DNA of 64,000 bases from Nemopilema nomurai (Eukaryota; Cnidaria; Scyphozoa; Rhizostomeae; Rhizostomatidae): assembly GCA_003864495.1 (NCBI GenBank), contig ML133428.1, positions 2,485,009-2,549,008 of the forward strand, written 5' to 3'. This document shows, one piece after another, positions 22,201-32,806 of this stretch. The stretch's first letter is position 1. Every line of letters starts with the position of its first letter. The notes beneath the pieces are model-generated. The model ran no database searches, had not been told where the DNA came from, and saw only the letters and a list, made by a program, of their open reading frames with translations. The translations under genes and the position numbers were made by a program.

Positions 22201-23593
22201 GCCGCTAGTTTATTAAATTTAAGTGATACCTAATAGTTGGGCCCCGTGCTGTTATTGTATCTTTAAACTTTTTGACTTGCAAAATCTTTTGTAAGAATTT
22301 GACCATTGAGAGCTCTAGGCTATAAAAAATTACCTCGGTGAAATGATGCAAGGCGAGTTTTTGATATTCGTTGTTGCATTCTATTTTTACTTGAGGATTT
22401 TTCATTTTCATCAAATATGAATGACTTTCAAAGACCTTACACTCCTGTTTGTAGTAAAGCAATATTGCACACACCCCTTGAAAGACGAACTCGTTTTAAT
22501 CAAGGCACCATCGATGATCTTCAAGTGGCGAGAAAGGCCCATTTTGTAAACTTTATCTGGTTTCGCTGGTTTTTCGTTCCTTTAAAGGGTGCATGTGCAC
22601 TTTGATGCCTAATGTTTTTATGCTGTTTTCTACTTTCAAGAGTAAAAGTTATGTTATTTTTTTGACAATTCCTTTTAATACATTATCCACTATGTATTTG
22701 ACCGAAAACTATGTATTGCGAACATCATTTTGTTCTATCGAAGGCAGTATGAGACCCATTTTGGAACATTATTATTGTTGGCACGTCTAGGCCTCCCGCT
22801 TACACGGAGCCATTTTCCAAATAGGACAGCTAATAAGCCTAGAATCCAGTAACAGTTAAAACATTTTAACACTATATAAACCGAAAGTAGGCCAGTCTTT
22901 CTTTGAGCCAAATGAAATGCTTCCCTTTACCGAGTTTTTATAAAAGCACGACTTTCTACCCAATAATCACTTAATTGCCGTTATTGTTTCATTTCGTTAA
23001 AAAATATTCTTTGACCAACATTGTTGCTTCACAACTATTTTGTTTTTATTTGTTTCTACTCTTGTTCGCGTTTCATTATAGGATTTTCAGACCGTGATGC
23101 AAGATTTGGAGGTAGATTTGAGGAAATCGCAAACTGCATACAAAGACCAAAAGGACAAGCACGAAAAACATAAGGTAAATGCACCTATCTCCCTCGAAGT
23201 ATTGTTAGAACAGTATTTGTAGACCTCTTTGCGAAGAAGGTGCGAAGTGAACGCTGATTGGTCACAATACAGCCAATCACGCGCTCTTATTTGCTTTAGT
23301 TTGTTTGGTGTTGGTCATTAACGATTTTTGCATACTTTTTGAAATGCCAAGGTGCATTATAGACTTCTCGCTATGACGTCACAATTTTTATGTCACAGGT
23401 CGACGACTGTCGCCGCAGGCACAACTACGACCCCTTTATATCCACCTTTCTGACGATGCTGGCGGAGCGAGGGCTGCTATCGAAGCTGCTGGAGCAAGAG
23501 AACTCCCTAGTGAAGCGAGTAACTATCTCATCAGCTCACAACGCCAACAAATCGCTCGATAAGAAAAACGCAAAGAGAAAACGCAAACGATGA
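10232..23593 (+). CDS. BAP1: BAP1 (calypso) nuclear ubiquitin C-terminal hydrolase, 608 aa
   Basis: BAP1 is the catalytic subunit of the PR-DUB complex, which with ASXL removes ubiquitin from histone H2A K119. Exons: 10232-10283, 10562-10591, 11223-11277, 11559-11685, 12407-12526, 14148-14209, 15746-15891, 17052-17130, 17658-17753, 18700-18727, 20307-20432, 21569-22186, 23082-23174, 23399-23593. All phases join to a 1,827-base frame. The start [18 protein letters not shown] precedes [20 protein letters not shown]. Catalytic residues: oxyanion Q88, C94 in [11 protein letters not shown]173 in AFHFVSF and D188 in [13 protein letters not shown]. The C-terminal ULD-type domain ([21 protein letters not shown]) ends in a basic tail, AKRKRKR, likely a nuclear localisation signal. 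Human BAP1 has 729 residues; the difference is in the linker. No HCF-1-binding [DE]HxY motif is seen in the linker. Very sure of identity. Confidence 0.96.
11223..12526 (+). CDS. BAP1: BAP1 exons 3-5, oxyanion Gln and catalytic Cys
   Basis: Exons 11223-11277 ([18 protein letters not shown]), 11559-11685 ([20 protein letters not shown] to NNMFFAQQ) and 12407-12526 ([17 protein letters not shown]). The glutamine at the end of exon 4 and the cysteine in NSCA form the active site with His and Asp from exon 7. The motif order is the same as in UCHL5 and human BAP1, but ERRSRRK is BAP1-specific. Splice sites are canonical. Confidence 0.95.
15746..15891 (+). CDS. BAP1: BAP1 exon 7, catalytic His and Asp
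   Basis: Encodes [20 protein letters not shown] then [10 protein letters not shown]. The histidine of FHFV and the aspartate of ELDGL complete the catalytic triad. It starts at a tttcag acceptor that finishes the arginine codon of exon 6 and ends at CATG/gtaagg. It continues in phase to [13 protein letters not shown] in exon 8. Confidence 0.95.
15940..16290. repeat. Degenerate ~27-bp tandem repeat
   Basis: Successive units resemble AATATTATTAGAAATGGCAC plus about seven variable bases ending TTAG or TTTG. Clear copies begin near 16,140, 16,170, 16,196, 16,222 and 16,249, with weaker ones upstream. It lies in BAP1 intron 7, just after exon 7, and a 164-codon open frame running into it is an artefact. 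Confidence 0.55.
18518..18610. repeat. TTTGA/TTTTGA microsatellite
   Basis: About 93 bp of alternating TTTGA and TTTTGA units in BAP1 intron 9. The minus-strand Lys/Ser/Asn/Gln-rich open frames here come only from the repeat. Confidence 0.95.
20307..22186 (+). CDS. BAP1: BAP1 exons 11-12, disordered linker with SILK and RVxF motifs
   Basis: Exons 20307-20432 and 21569-22186 encode about 248 residues rich in Ser, Glu and Asp, the non-catalytic linker. Exon 11 holds [15 protein letters not shown] (GILK at about residues 280-283). The exon 11/12 junction creates GKKVTFASQ (KVTF at about 307-310). These match the SILK and RVxF docking motifs for protein phosphatase 1 in the usual order. The acceptor of exon 11 (tttttaag) is slightly weak. 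The downstream part contains [19 protein letters not shown] and a basic cluster, MMKKRKM. Confidence 0.92.
23082..23593 (+). CDS. BAP1: BAP1 exons 13-14, C-terminal ULD domain
   Basis: Exon 13 (23082-23174) encodes a charged helix, [19 protein letters not shown]. Exon 14 (23399-23593) encodes [33 protein letters not shown] and the basic end KRKRKR before TGA. This part binds the DEUBAD domain of ASXL and positions ubiquitin. It matches human [20 protein letters not shown] and LAQEGMLANLVEQ. Confidence 0.96.
23235..23288. repeat. Dispersed GATTGGTCA...AGCCAATCA repeat, copy A
   Basis: About 54 bp in BAP1 intron 13 closely resemble 53,355-53,407 in a WASHC4 intron. Shared blocks are AGAAGGTG, TGATTGGTCA, TACAGCCAATCA and CGCTCT. 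The inner part is an imperfect palindrome with inverted CCAAT boxes. Probably the trace of a small transposable element. Confidence 0.6.
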
Positions 23594-25057
23594 TAGTAAG
23601 GTAGATGTCTAATTTATGTTCATATTTTACTTAGGTTATCATAACTTTCAACTGTATCTTCATAGTACGTATGATATTGTATCTTTGTTTTTGTTTTTTT
23701 GTCTTGTGTACTCTTTTGAGGCTCACGCGACAGAGTGATTCGAGATAATCTTGATTTTTAGAGCAATATTTTAGAAAATAATTATGGTCCCATTGTTTCG
23801 TAATATTTTGAAGTTTAAGAGAGATATTGTGGGGATTGGTTAAACTACCAATGAAATGGTGACAGACAATGGATGTAAGACAATTGCATCTTTGATAGAG
23901 AGATTCTTCCAACAATACTTCGCGCTAACAAATTGGAAAAGACAGGAATTTTTGCAATACCCCTAGGCCACTCTTTAAACCAATCTTTCTTGCACGTTTT
24001 CAATTGAAAAGACAGTGAAAAGTATTCGCTAGCGAGGCTGCAAGAAATACAAGCAAAGAATTTTAGATTTCATTGTCACCAATTGCCTTTCACTTCTCAA
24101 TAAAAATCAATTTTAACTTTGGATCCAATTTGATTAAAAGTTTTATCTTTTCAACCAGCTAGCATAAATGGCATTCTTTTCTTTCATTTCCTTTTAGTCC
24201 CTTCGAAAATTTCTTCAGTAAATAGTTTTCAGATTTTCCCCGTGTTGAATGCAGAATATAACAAGAAACCAAGTGGTTCATCTTTAATGATTATTTGAAT
24301 AGCGACAATTTACAGCGAAGTTAATAGGTGTTTAAAGAATGCAAAATTAAGGTCTAAGCCTCCCCTGTTCATTATTGTACATAAAAGGCAAAAATTACAC
24401 AATAAAAATTTTACAATTGTAAAACTCAAGTGAGTAAGTTATGTTTATGCACCTCCAATCTTCATTGCTTATAATGCATTATCAATGAAAGGAACATATT
24501 TTATTGCGATTTACAATAGCAAATGTCAGTATCATCCATCACTTCCCTACTCTATTGATTCCAATCCGTTGTACGCGTCGTGATAGAGGAAGCGTTTTAG
24601 TCCGCAAGATTTATTCAAAGTGATCTCTACTACTCCAATCTAACCCTTAGTAAGGCCAGTTGAGGCTGATCCTGGCAAATCTTGACTTTTCATAGTCGTG
24701 TAACTGGAAAGGGAATCTGTGCTTGAAATACAATTCTTCTATATTCCACTTCTTCTTTATGCAAGTTGGTTGCCGATCGTAAAGCATTTCACTTCAGTCA
24801 TACTTTTGTATACAGTTTTACAAAATTTTACAACATCATCATAGCTTCTTTCAAGTTTGTTCCAAATTTCTGATCACATTTGAGACTCAAATCCTGACAA
24901 TCTGACGTCATCATTCATCACCAGGCCTCTCCGCAGGCTGCTCTTACCAGGCGCACTTGGCCCGCCCGTGCCTAGGCCAAACTCCATCTTGCGTGTGCTT
25001 CTCTTAACGGGAAACTTCTGGTCCCTTGCTTTCTTTTCTCAGAATGTTCACACATTT
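23594..25057. other. BAP1 3' UTR and intergenic spacer
   Basis: After the BAP1 stop codon there are AATAAA signals at about 24,099 and 24,401 on the plus strand, either of which could end the BAP1 transcript. A minus-strand open frame at 24,874-25,035 could be an alternative last exon of the next gene but lacks a good acceptor. Nothing else recognised. Confidence 0.5.
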
Positions 25058-27957
25058 TCAGTTGTAATCTGGAGATGGGAGTATATCCTTCGGCAGCGTT
25101 TCACAAGGCTCGATTTCTTCTGGTATAAATCCTACAAAAGAATGCACGATATATTGAATTATTGAATATAACTCTAGAAACAATTGTTTTGAAGAGTCGT
25201 TCAAGTTGGATACGTAAACCCATCCAAATATATCAGAAGTTTGTCTTCACACCAAATATTTATCCTGCTAGGGTTGAGGCTGATAATCGTTTTTACAAGG
25301 CTTTTGTCGATTTTCAATTTTAAGGGATAAAAATTTGCGTTTTGTTATCAATACTTTTGTATTATCAGTCGTTTCAAAATAAACCATTAAAAAACAACTC
25401 AATAATTTTTTATTAATGTGGAGGAGAAGAAAAGCATCGCAGCATTTACCATAATTCGCCTTTATGTTCAATTCTAGTGTACTGTGTGATTTCTGCCTTA
25501 GGAGGAACTGTTTTCTTCGTGGAATTTGATGTGAATGGCGTCGTGTCCTCCTTGGGGGCAAGATAGGTTCCCTTGGGGGCAGGTCGGGTTGACCTGTGAC
25601 CTGTGCCCTGAATGGCGATCGAGGGAGGCGTGCTGAGTCGCTGTACCTCCTGGCTGGGATTCTTCGCACCTCAAATCTCTCGTCTGAGCCTTGGAACGAT
25701 GGGGATAGCCGCGGGGGTGGTGTTAGGTCCAAGTTTCGCTGAAATGAGAAATTTTCACATTTCATAGAAAATCTAAGAAAATCTTTACAAATGCCCTTGC
25801 TTAGTTTCTTAGATAAAAAGGCTCCACAATATTTGTAGGACGATTATATGTTCAAATTTTCATTTCTGATATCAAATCAGATCGTCTAACCTCAGTTTCC
25901 TTATTATTGCAACAAGCAACATTTTAGTTATTTTCCTAACTTGTGTATGTCTTACTACTCTTGAAAAATCTCAAATATTTGATTATTGCATTTTTACCAT
26001 TAGAAATGACAAGAAGCCTCTTTTCCTCTTAACATGATCATGTTAAAATCACATAGTACCAATATGATCATTGCAAGGTTGCAATCAGACATGACTCTGT
26101 CAAAAGAAGAATTCAACTTACTGATGCATGTATCGGAACAGCAACATTGAGCGGTTGTGAAAAGGACGGAATGGCCTGAACGAACGAGTTCCTTTTTTCG
26201 GATGCAGTGGTGGGCAGGTAGAAGACATCCTCGCTGGCATCGTCAATCGACGCATTGGAGAAAGGAAAGATGTAGAACGGATCCGCAATGCTTACTGTTG
26301 TTGATAGGGTTTGCGACCTCGATCCTGGTTGGGGAAAGCGAGGCTCATGTTAATGCGTCATTCGAAAAGGTTGCTGTCAGTTGTAGCACAGAGAGCAGCA
26401 TAACTTGCATCTCTGTTTCTAGGCGCCTTTAACAATATGTATTCCTACTGGTTCACATGAAGTATGGGAGGGGGGTTGTTTTGAAACAGTAGAATACAAA
26501 GGTCTATAAAGTGCACAGAAAAGTCTCTTAGATGCCTGAAATGATTGTCTCCTTGCTTAGGCAGAAAATAAAAAAACTACTCAACTGTAACCAAGTTATA
26601 GACTAACATTATGCATTATAAAATTTTTAGAAATAAAATTTTGAAGGTCTCAAGTAATGGAACTTTATCAGGATGATTTTATCAGGCACTGTTTTATTAT
26701 GGAGTTATCTTACAGTTCCCTACCGGGTAAGACAATTAAGTGCCAAGGTGAAGTTATTCAGAATTAAGTGGGTCGATTTTTGTTTACAAGGACGACAGCT
26801 TGGATGGATCGGTAAAGCAGGTGGGGGATGGCGTTTCTAAACTTTAGAAGCACTGGAAATAAGGGGATTGCCCAGAGTCGATGATCGAAGACTTGGCATG
26901 GTATTTTTTTCTTGTTGCATCCATAGTCTTTAAGCAATTATTAATTTCACAAACCTCTTCTCTGTTTCTCTATTTCCTGTCTCGCTCGCATCTGATCCTT
27001 GGCGTATTGGGCCCTTGCTTTTCTAAAAACACAAACGAGTCATATTCGAAAGGTCGTACCTAACCTCAAACAAAGCGAAACCTACTTTTCATATGTATTC
27101 ACATACGATGCAAGACTTGCATACGCACCAGAATAGCTTCCCAGGTAGAAATTGCATTAGATTATCAATGCTAGATGATCTTCTGTTACTTGCATTGAGA
27201 TTTTGGTCAAATTTGCGGCCTTCTGGCAAGCTACAGTTTGCATTATAGCGATGACTATACTTTAGACCAATGATAGCATGCTTTTCTATCGCTGATGGGC
27301 ATAATCTTATGGGCTGGTTCAGGAAGGCATAGAAAGTTTATTTTTGGGGGTTTTAATGCAATTCTATGGTCTATGGTTTTGTTTGCTTTAGAAATGACGT
27401 CATCAATCCCAACCCCCTGATAATCAGCATCGACTTTATGCAAAAACGACCAGTAATGCTTATGCCCCCTGGACGTGAAAATTCTCTATATTCACTCAGT
27501 AGGATTTGCATGTTTATACCCTCTATTTCGTGTAATATGTTCCAGGGGGTGTAAACATGAAAATGTAAAAATTACCTAAGGCTTTTATAGCGGCTGGCGA
27601 CAATTGCAATCACAGTGCAAATGACCAATACAGCAGCGGCGATTCCAACAATGAACGTGTACGTCACCCAGCTGTTGTTGTTGTTGTCTTTGCTCGTGTT
27701 TTCATCCCCAACCGTATTAAGGCTAGTCTTCAGGGTTGAAATGACGAAGGAAGCTTTCGTCTCCCTTGGCTGCGGAGGAGAAAACGATATTGCCAGCATG
27801 AAACATAAGCCATTGAGTTTGTCTACTTGCTACGATCTTGTTACGATAATAATGAAGTCGATTGGAGAAAACACAAGCCAAGCACTTACAAGATTGGTTG
27901 GGCCTAATGGTCCCTGCTTTTTCGTCGCCATCAGAATCACGTTCACGAATTCTGAAT
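25058..27957 (-). CDS. Unidentified single-pass membrane protein, 3' part of gene
   Basis: Six in-phase exons on the minus strand: 27890-27957, 27576-27769, 26955-27022, 26122-26324, 25450-25738, 25058-25131. The first visible exon gives extracellular sequence (SEFVNVILMATKKQGPLGP). The second has N-glycosylation-type sites (NTS, NNS) and then a hydrophobic segment, TYTFIVGIAAAVLVICTVIA, followed by the basic stop-transfer RYKSLRKAR. The tail of about 210 residues has a charged helix (YAKDQMRARQEIEKQRR) and a Pro/Arg-rich region (LTPPPRLSP, LPPREPILPPRR) with PxxP motifs that could bind SH3 domains. It ends EEIEPCETLPKD to PSPDYN and TGA. The first visible exon needs one base from an exon further right that I could not find. 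I do not recognise the family and assign no function. Confidence 0.6.
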
Positions 27958-29051
27958 CTGAAATGAAAAGTTTGCAAACAATTACGAGTCATAAATGAAT
28001 CAGGTGTAGTGCATATGGGGAGCATTACATGCGAGGCCTAAATACAAAAGGAAAGCAACAGGACATTGCTGCATCCTTCTATGATTCACTTAGAATCAAG
28101 AAATCTGCTACCTCTGCATGTTCCTTATTCGTTTTGGCCCATTTAAATACATTTTCCTTAAGTATATAGCCTGAAATCAGTCAATAACATTGGATCACTT
28201 GGTAAAACTATTGTGGAGTTGAGCTGCTTTGCCCCTTCCTTCACTCTATGAGCTGGCGTTAATTCTAGAACTTTGTTGCAGTCTTAAATTGGATATGCAA
28301 ACAGGATTATTGGCTGCCCTAATGTTGCAGTTGAATGCTGAGCCTTGGTAGGGTAGGCTGCAGTTGCATCAGAAGCGGCCTTCCATAAACAAGCCACGCG
28401 ATTGCACGTCCAAATTGCCCTTTCATTGAGCCATTAATGTGTGTAATGACATTAGTCTTAATTGCTTCAATTGCTCCGAGGCAATTAAGCAAGGAAACAA
28501 TAGCGAACAGCTACAGTACAGGCCTATTTCAATCCTTCAATACGACGCGACAGAACGACCGGTGCTTTGAGGTTTTCTGCAATCAGCTAATGCTTACACC
28601 AAACACCAGCTTATTGTATCTCCATTCGTCTCCCCATCAAAGCAGTGTTTCAGTTAAAGTCAATGCCATTCAATCAGATATCAGAATGCTTTTTCATAAA
28701 GCACATGTATTCGAACTGACCTAGTATATTCTTAGAGTATTGGAGAAAGTAGAGGGAAATTTTGGCTCTGATTTCTAATTGTGCTTCGCTATTTTATTAG
28801 CTTATAAGCGTTTCAACAATCACTTGTAAGCATGGACGCATCATTCCAGCCATGGCGTTGTTTCTTTGGCCCAATTTGTTCATTAGTTTCTCGTTGACTT
28901 ATTTTTCCTGTTGAAGAACTTTCTCTTTACAGGGGATAGTCAAAGCCCCCCTCGCCGCATTCTTAATTTTCGGGACTCGGTGAGGCACTTAAAATGTGAC
29001 TTGCACTTAATCACACGTGATGATAAAATATTCAAAGATTCTTTTCTTGCA

Positions 29052-29081
29052 GCGAGGCAACAGGGAAAAATATTGCCTCGC
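29052..29081. repeat. Perfect 9-bp inverted repeat (GCGAGGCAA stem)
   Basis: GCGAGGCAA is followed after 12 bases by TTGCCTCGC. Related TTGCCTT/TTGCTTG motifs follow within 70 bases, and CGAGGCAATTA occurs near 28,480. No run of T follows, so it is not a Pol III end. Function unknown. Confidence 0.6.
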
Positions 29082-29864
29082 ACGTGATGCAGTATTGCCT
29101 TGCGTAGGCGATTGCTTGTAAGTGACATCTAATTGCCTTAAGAGCTATTCATATTAAAACATTGCAAATATTAAAGACATTAAAACATTACACATTGTAA
29201 ATACCTTTGTTTTATCTAATACTTTTAGGTGGGAGATTCTTTGCAAGTAAGTATATAAATTGGAAGAAGTAGTATATATAATTGCCTGTCAGTGAGCAAC
29301 ATTTATGATGAATTATATGTTGTTTTTATGATTTCACAACAACAAAATAAGGTACATCCAAACAACATGTAGATTTCTGAATTCCATTTGTTAGTGTTTA
29401 TCTAAAGTGACCATCCGATGACGAAAAAGCCGCTTGTTTTTTTCCTGGTTTCCATAGCAACTATGTTCTATTTTTAGATTCTGTTTTCACTTTTGAAAGG
29501 AGCATAAAAACATTATCTTGGTTACCCTATTTCATTTTTCTAGAATGAGAAATGGCGAAAATTTTGGACTAGTCCCTTTCCCTCAATGCAATGCAGCACA
29601 ATGGAGTCTTGGCTGATATCAATGCTATTAAAAGCTTTTCCAAATCCTCGTGTAAAGCATACACGATAAATGTATTTTATTGAAAATTAACGATATTCCT
29701 GCCCGAGAAATATCCTGTTTAATTTGAGGCTAAACATATTAGGGTAGTATTTTGATAGCACTTTAAAATTCAACGCAATAGTTAGCACAATATGAGAAGG
29801 AAGTCATTCATGCAAGTTTCGACTATTGCGATTTTTCTGTCCAGATGACATAAAGTTTCGGACT

Positions 29865-30363
29865 AATTTTACGACTTTCCACCCTCAATGACGACATCCA
29901 ATTCGCGCCCCTCCGTGCTAATGACCTACTCTACGTTAAGCTGCACGTCCCACCTTAGACATGACGCCCGCGCTCCTTCCAAAGAAACGTTCACGGTACT
30001 TAACGAGTGCATTGGCGCTTCTTCAGACATGACTACGCCGTGATTTGCCTACGTTTTCAGGCTGGTCGCGAATATTTGCAACCGCAAATGCCAAACGTCT
30101 ACAAAATGGCAATATTGTGTGGCACATTGACGTATGCTGCCGTCGAAACACTGCAATTGATTCCTTCCGAGTACAGTAAAGGGATCAACGCAGAGAAAGA
30201 CGCGTGCCGCACACAACAATATGCGCATTTCCTATACTTAGGTCTTACAATTTGGAATGGTGGTGACGTCACCAAATCCTATTATTGGAACTTGCACGTC
30301 TTATACTTGTCATGCCAAAAACACGCTGCAAGTGTAGCTCTTTCTGCATACAGTTGTCCTTAA
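29865..30363 (+). pseudogene. Possible decayed coding sequence, unidentified
   Basis: This stretch is richer in G and C than its surroundings. Its three plus-strand frames hold successive open pieces: LNDDIQFAPLRANDLLYVKL ending in a stop, then an overlapping MTTSNSRPSV frame, and then a 118-codon frame with YLQPQMPNVYKMAILCGTL. Such switching between frames fits an old frameshifted copy of a gene, but I cannot name the parent and chance is possible. Confidence 0.2.
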
Positions 30364-31418
30364 AAGTTACAGTATTGTCCTAAAATTACACTGTCATATT
30401 ATCGTGATTCTGCTAACCTTTACGATCTTATTTCACAGATTGACAACTTGCAAACACTTTCCTTTTTCATTGCGCTTAACTTTTTGGCCCCGTGGATCGC
30501 ACCATAATCATAGTCCTTGCAAGCGCCTTGGGTTTTGGAAGAATCTAGCTTCTCCTAAAACAGTGCAGCTTTCTCTGCAAGGCATCTGTAAATTTTTTTT
30601 TTGCAAATTTCCCTTCGTGATATATTGGTATTTGTCTCTGCTTATGTAGTTTATACGCCAATGTGACCATTTCATTTCCCAAAGTCATCTTTCAGTTGTG
30701 CTGAAAATGTTGCCATCTGCCTTTGGTACTCAAACAGCGAGATTTTGAAGAAGCAGAGAACAAATATTACAGAACATAAGAAATAATGAATAAAAGAAGA
30801 ACTGAGATTAAAGTATAAATGCATGCAATTCTGCAAGATCTACATAAAATTCTGCATGTTTACTTCAACAGCTCTTTTGCCTCGAAAAGTAGCTGAAACA
30901 AGGTCACGCGATAACGCCAACATATATCAATAACGATAAAGTTAACGATAAAGATATCGATAGAACCATGAGATTAAAAAATGCAATGATTCGCAATACC
31001 TCGCAGCTCCAAAACGTGTTCTAGTTAGAAGCATCCCTTAAGCCAAGAATAAATATTTTGAAAAAAGAGAAAAGCAAATGCATACCTGCAAAATCTTGAG
31101 TACTTTTCTTGCAAAATGACTTCCAAAACTTTTTGCGGTTACAAATGCTGACCCTACTCTGTTCGTCGAAAACGTTAATAGCCGTCGTGTAGATGAGTGC
31201 AATTTAAAAATAATTAATACACCGTGATTAGATATCTAGATCCGCGTAGAGTCCCAGGTGCCTTTGCGGGCTGCTTTACAAAGAATTACGTTTCGATTGT
31301 ATTCAATTTCCTGATAGACCAAGTGTAATTATTAAATGCAATCACAATGCGTTATATGATTCCCGTAGCCTTCAGCGTGCGTGGAAAAATAACCGGCACT
31401 TTGTGGGGATAAACAAGT

Positions 31419-31916
31419 TTAAGCCACCCCGCATTGACTTGTATGTGTGCTGTTTTTCACGGCCACTGCTTCGTTTTGGCAGCTAGCCTTTCCCCTTGGA
31501 CATCTACGGATGTCGTTGGAATTCCATGTGCGTTCTATTGCGTTTGAAATTCCATGTGACGTTTCCCTGGCAAAAGAAATGTTTACGAGTTTGCGTAGAA
31601 TGATGTGCTTGTATTCTGAAGAGGCTTGGTAGGGATCAGCCTTTGAGATAATGTAGATTGATAGTAGCAACAGCAACAAAAATTGCAGCTGAGCAGGGAG
31701 TAAATAATGAAGACATTTCTCTATGTGAGAAAACACAACACTGCTTTCAAAGTCTATGAATCCATGGCACCAAGAGTAAAGCTTGTCTTTTAGCGATGGA
31801 CCAAATTGAAGTTTGGACCTTTCCACAATTGGGCTAGGGGGCAAAATAAAATACAACTTGTGCCAAAAAATTCTTGAGGTGTCTGATGATGCTTGGAGTT
31901 TAGATGTTCCGGACAA
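31419..31916 (-). CDS. Unidentified 165-codon open frame
   Basis: An unusually long frame for this AT-rich DNA. It includes a hydrophobic run, LQFLLLLLLSIYIISKA, that could be a signal anchor, followed by ADPYQASSEYKHIILRKLVN and an N-glycosylation-type site, and it ends in QCGVA. No family is recognised, no splice connection to the membrane gene was found, and it may be chance. Listed because its length and hydrophobic segment stand out. Confidence 0.25.
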   Translation of the reverse strand: MSGTSKLQASSDTSRIFWHKLYFILPPSPIVERSKLQFGPSLKDKLYSWCHGFIDFESSVVFSHIEKCLHYLLPAQLQFLLLLLLSIYIISKADPYQASSEYKHIILRKLVNISFARETSHGISNAIERTWNSNDIRRCPRGKASCQNEAVAVKNSTHTSQCGVA

Positions 31917-32751
31917 AAATGGTGCTCATGTCTCTCCTTTTGGTACAAGCTTGTACTTTTGGTGAAATTTGATGCAATCTCTAGCTAAGCCAATTCAGCT
32001 CTTGCTCTAGCTTATTTAAACCAAGTAAGAGTATAAGTCAAACAGTTACTGAATACTCTTTAGTCATGCAGCTCAGGTGTTGTTGTTGTTGCGGAAAGCA
32101 GAGTAACCATTCTAAAGGGACTTGCCGCGGGAAGTGAGCCGTAAACAATCCCGGCGTGCCTTTTGAGGGACAGTAAATTGGGCGCCAAAATGACAATTGT
32201 CAAAAAATGAAAGCGAGTCTGTCCCAACTCTATGCTTCATATTCAGAATGACTTTGCATTCTTGCAAAAGCCGGCTTTGCAACTTAGGCGACGTTTGTTG
32301 AAAATTACCTTGTTCAGAGGATTGGCGTTTTGTTTCCCTTGCCGCTAAACCCCACAAACATTTCTAATGGATAGGGGGCTAATGGGAATTCCTAAATTTG
32401 CGTTTTACTCTCGCAGATTTTAAGCTCCCATTTTTCAGGTCAGTTGAAAAAGGAAACCAATACTAGCAGTACGTCAAAGTTTAAAAAAAAACGGATGAAA
32501 TATTTCGAACAAGCTTGTTCGGTGCTAATTCCTAGTCTGGTTATTCGACCTATTTAACATAATAACTGCAAATTAAGAAACTAGCTGGAATAAACATACA
32601 TTGTTGTCATCAACTAAGATTGAGACTTCAATAATCTTTAGATGCCTATAAACTGTTGCCAATTTTCAATCATTGCACCTTTACTTAATCAAAGCAACTT
32701 ATTCAACTTTCACTCGACTTTGCACATGAAGTCAAGGTACATACCCACTGT

Positions 32752-32806
32752 TTGGTCATAGAGGTCATAGGGCAGAATGTTACCTTAAAGGTCAATAGGT
32801 GCCGTG
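32752..32806. repeat. Dispersed ATGACCTATTG repeat, copy B (inverse)
   Basis: Read on the minus strand it contains CACCTATTGACCTTTAAGG, then GCCCTATGACCTCTATGACC, matching the blocks CCTATTGACC and GCCCTATGACCT of the copy at 5,668. Order is partly rearranged. Confidence 0.5.

Larger units (their letters stand above)
27958..31418. other. Largely gene-free; missing 5' exons of the membrane gene may lie here
   Basis: The membrane-protein gene needs upstream exons to the right, but none was identified. The stretch 29,860-30,365 is more GC-rich and coding-like (see separate entry). Around 29,050-29,115 there is a cluster of TTGCCT motifs with a perfect 9-bp stem. The rest is AT-rich without recognisable features. 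Confidence 0.4.

Noticed and set aside
24874..25035. Minus-strand frame KKARDQKFPVKRSTRK... as an alternative last exon of the membrane gene
   Set aside because: A stop lies just upstream and the only acceptor (attctgag) is poor; the 25,058-25,131 exon fits phase better.
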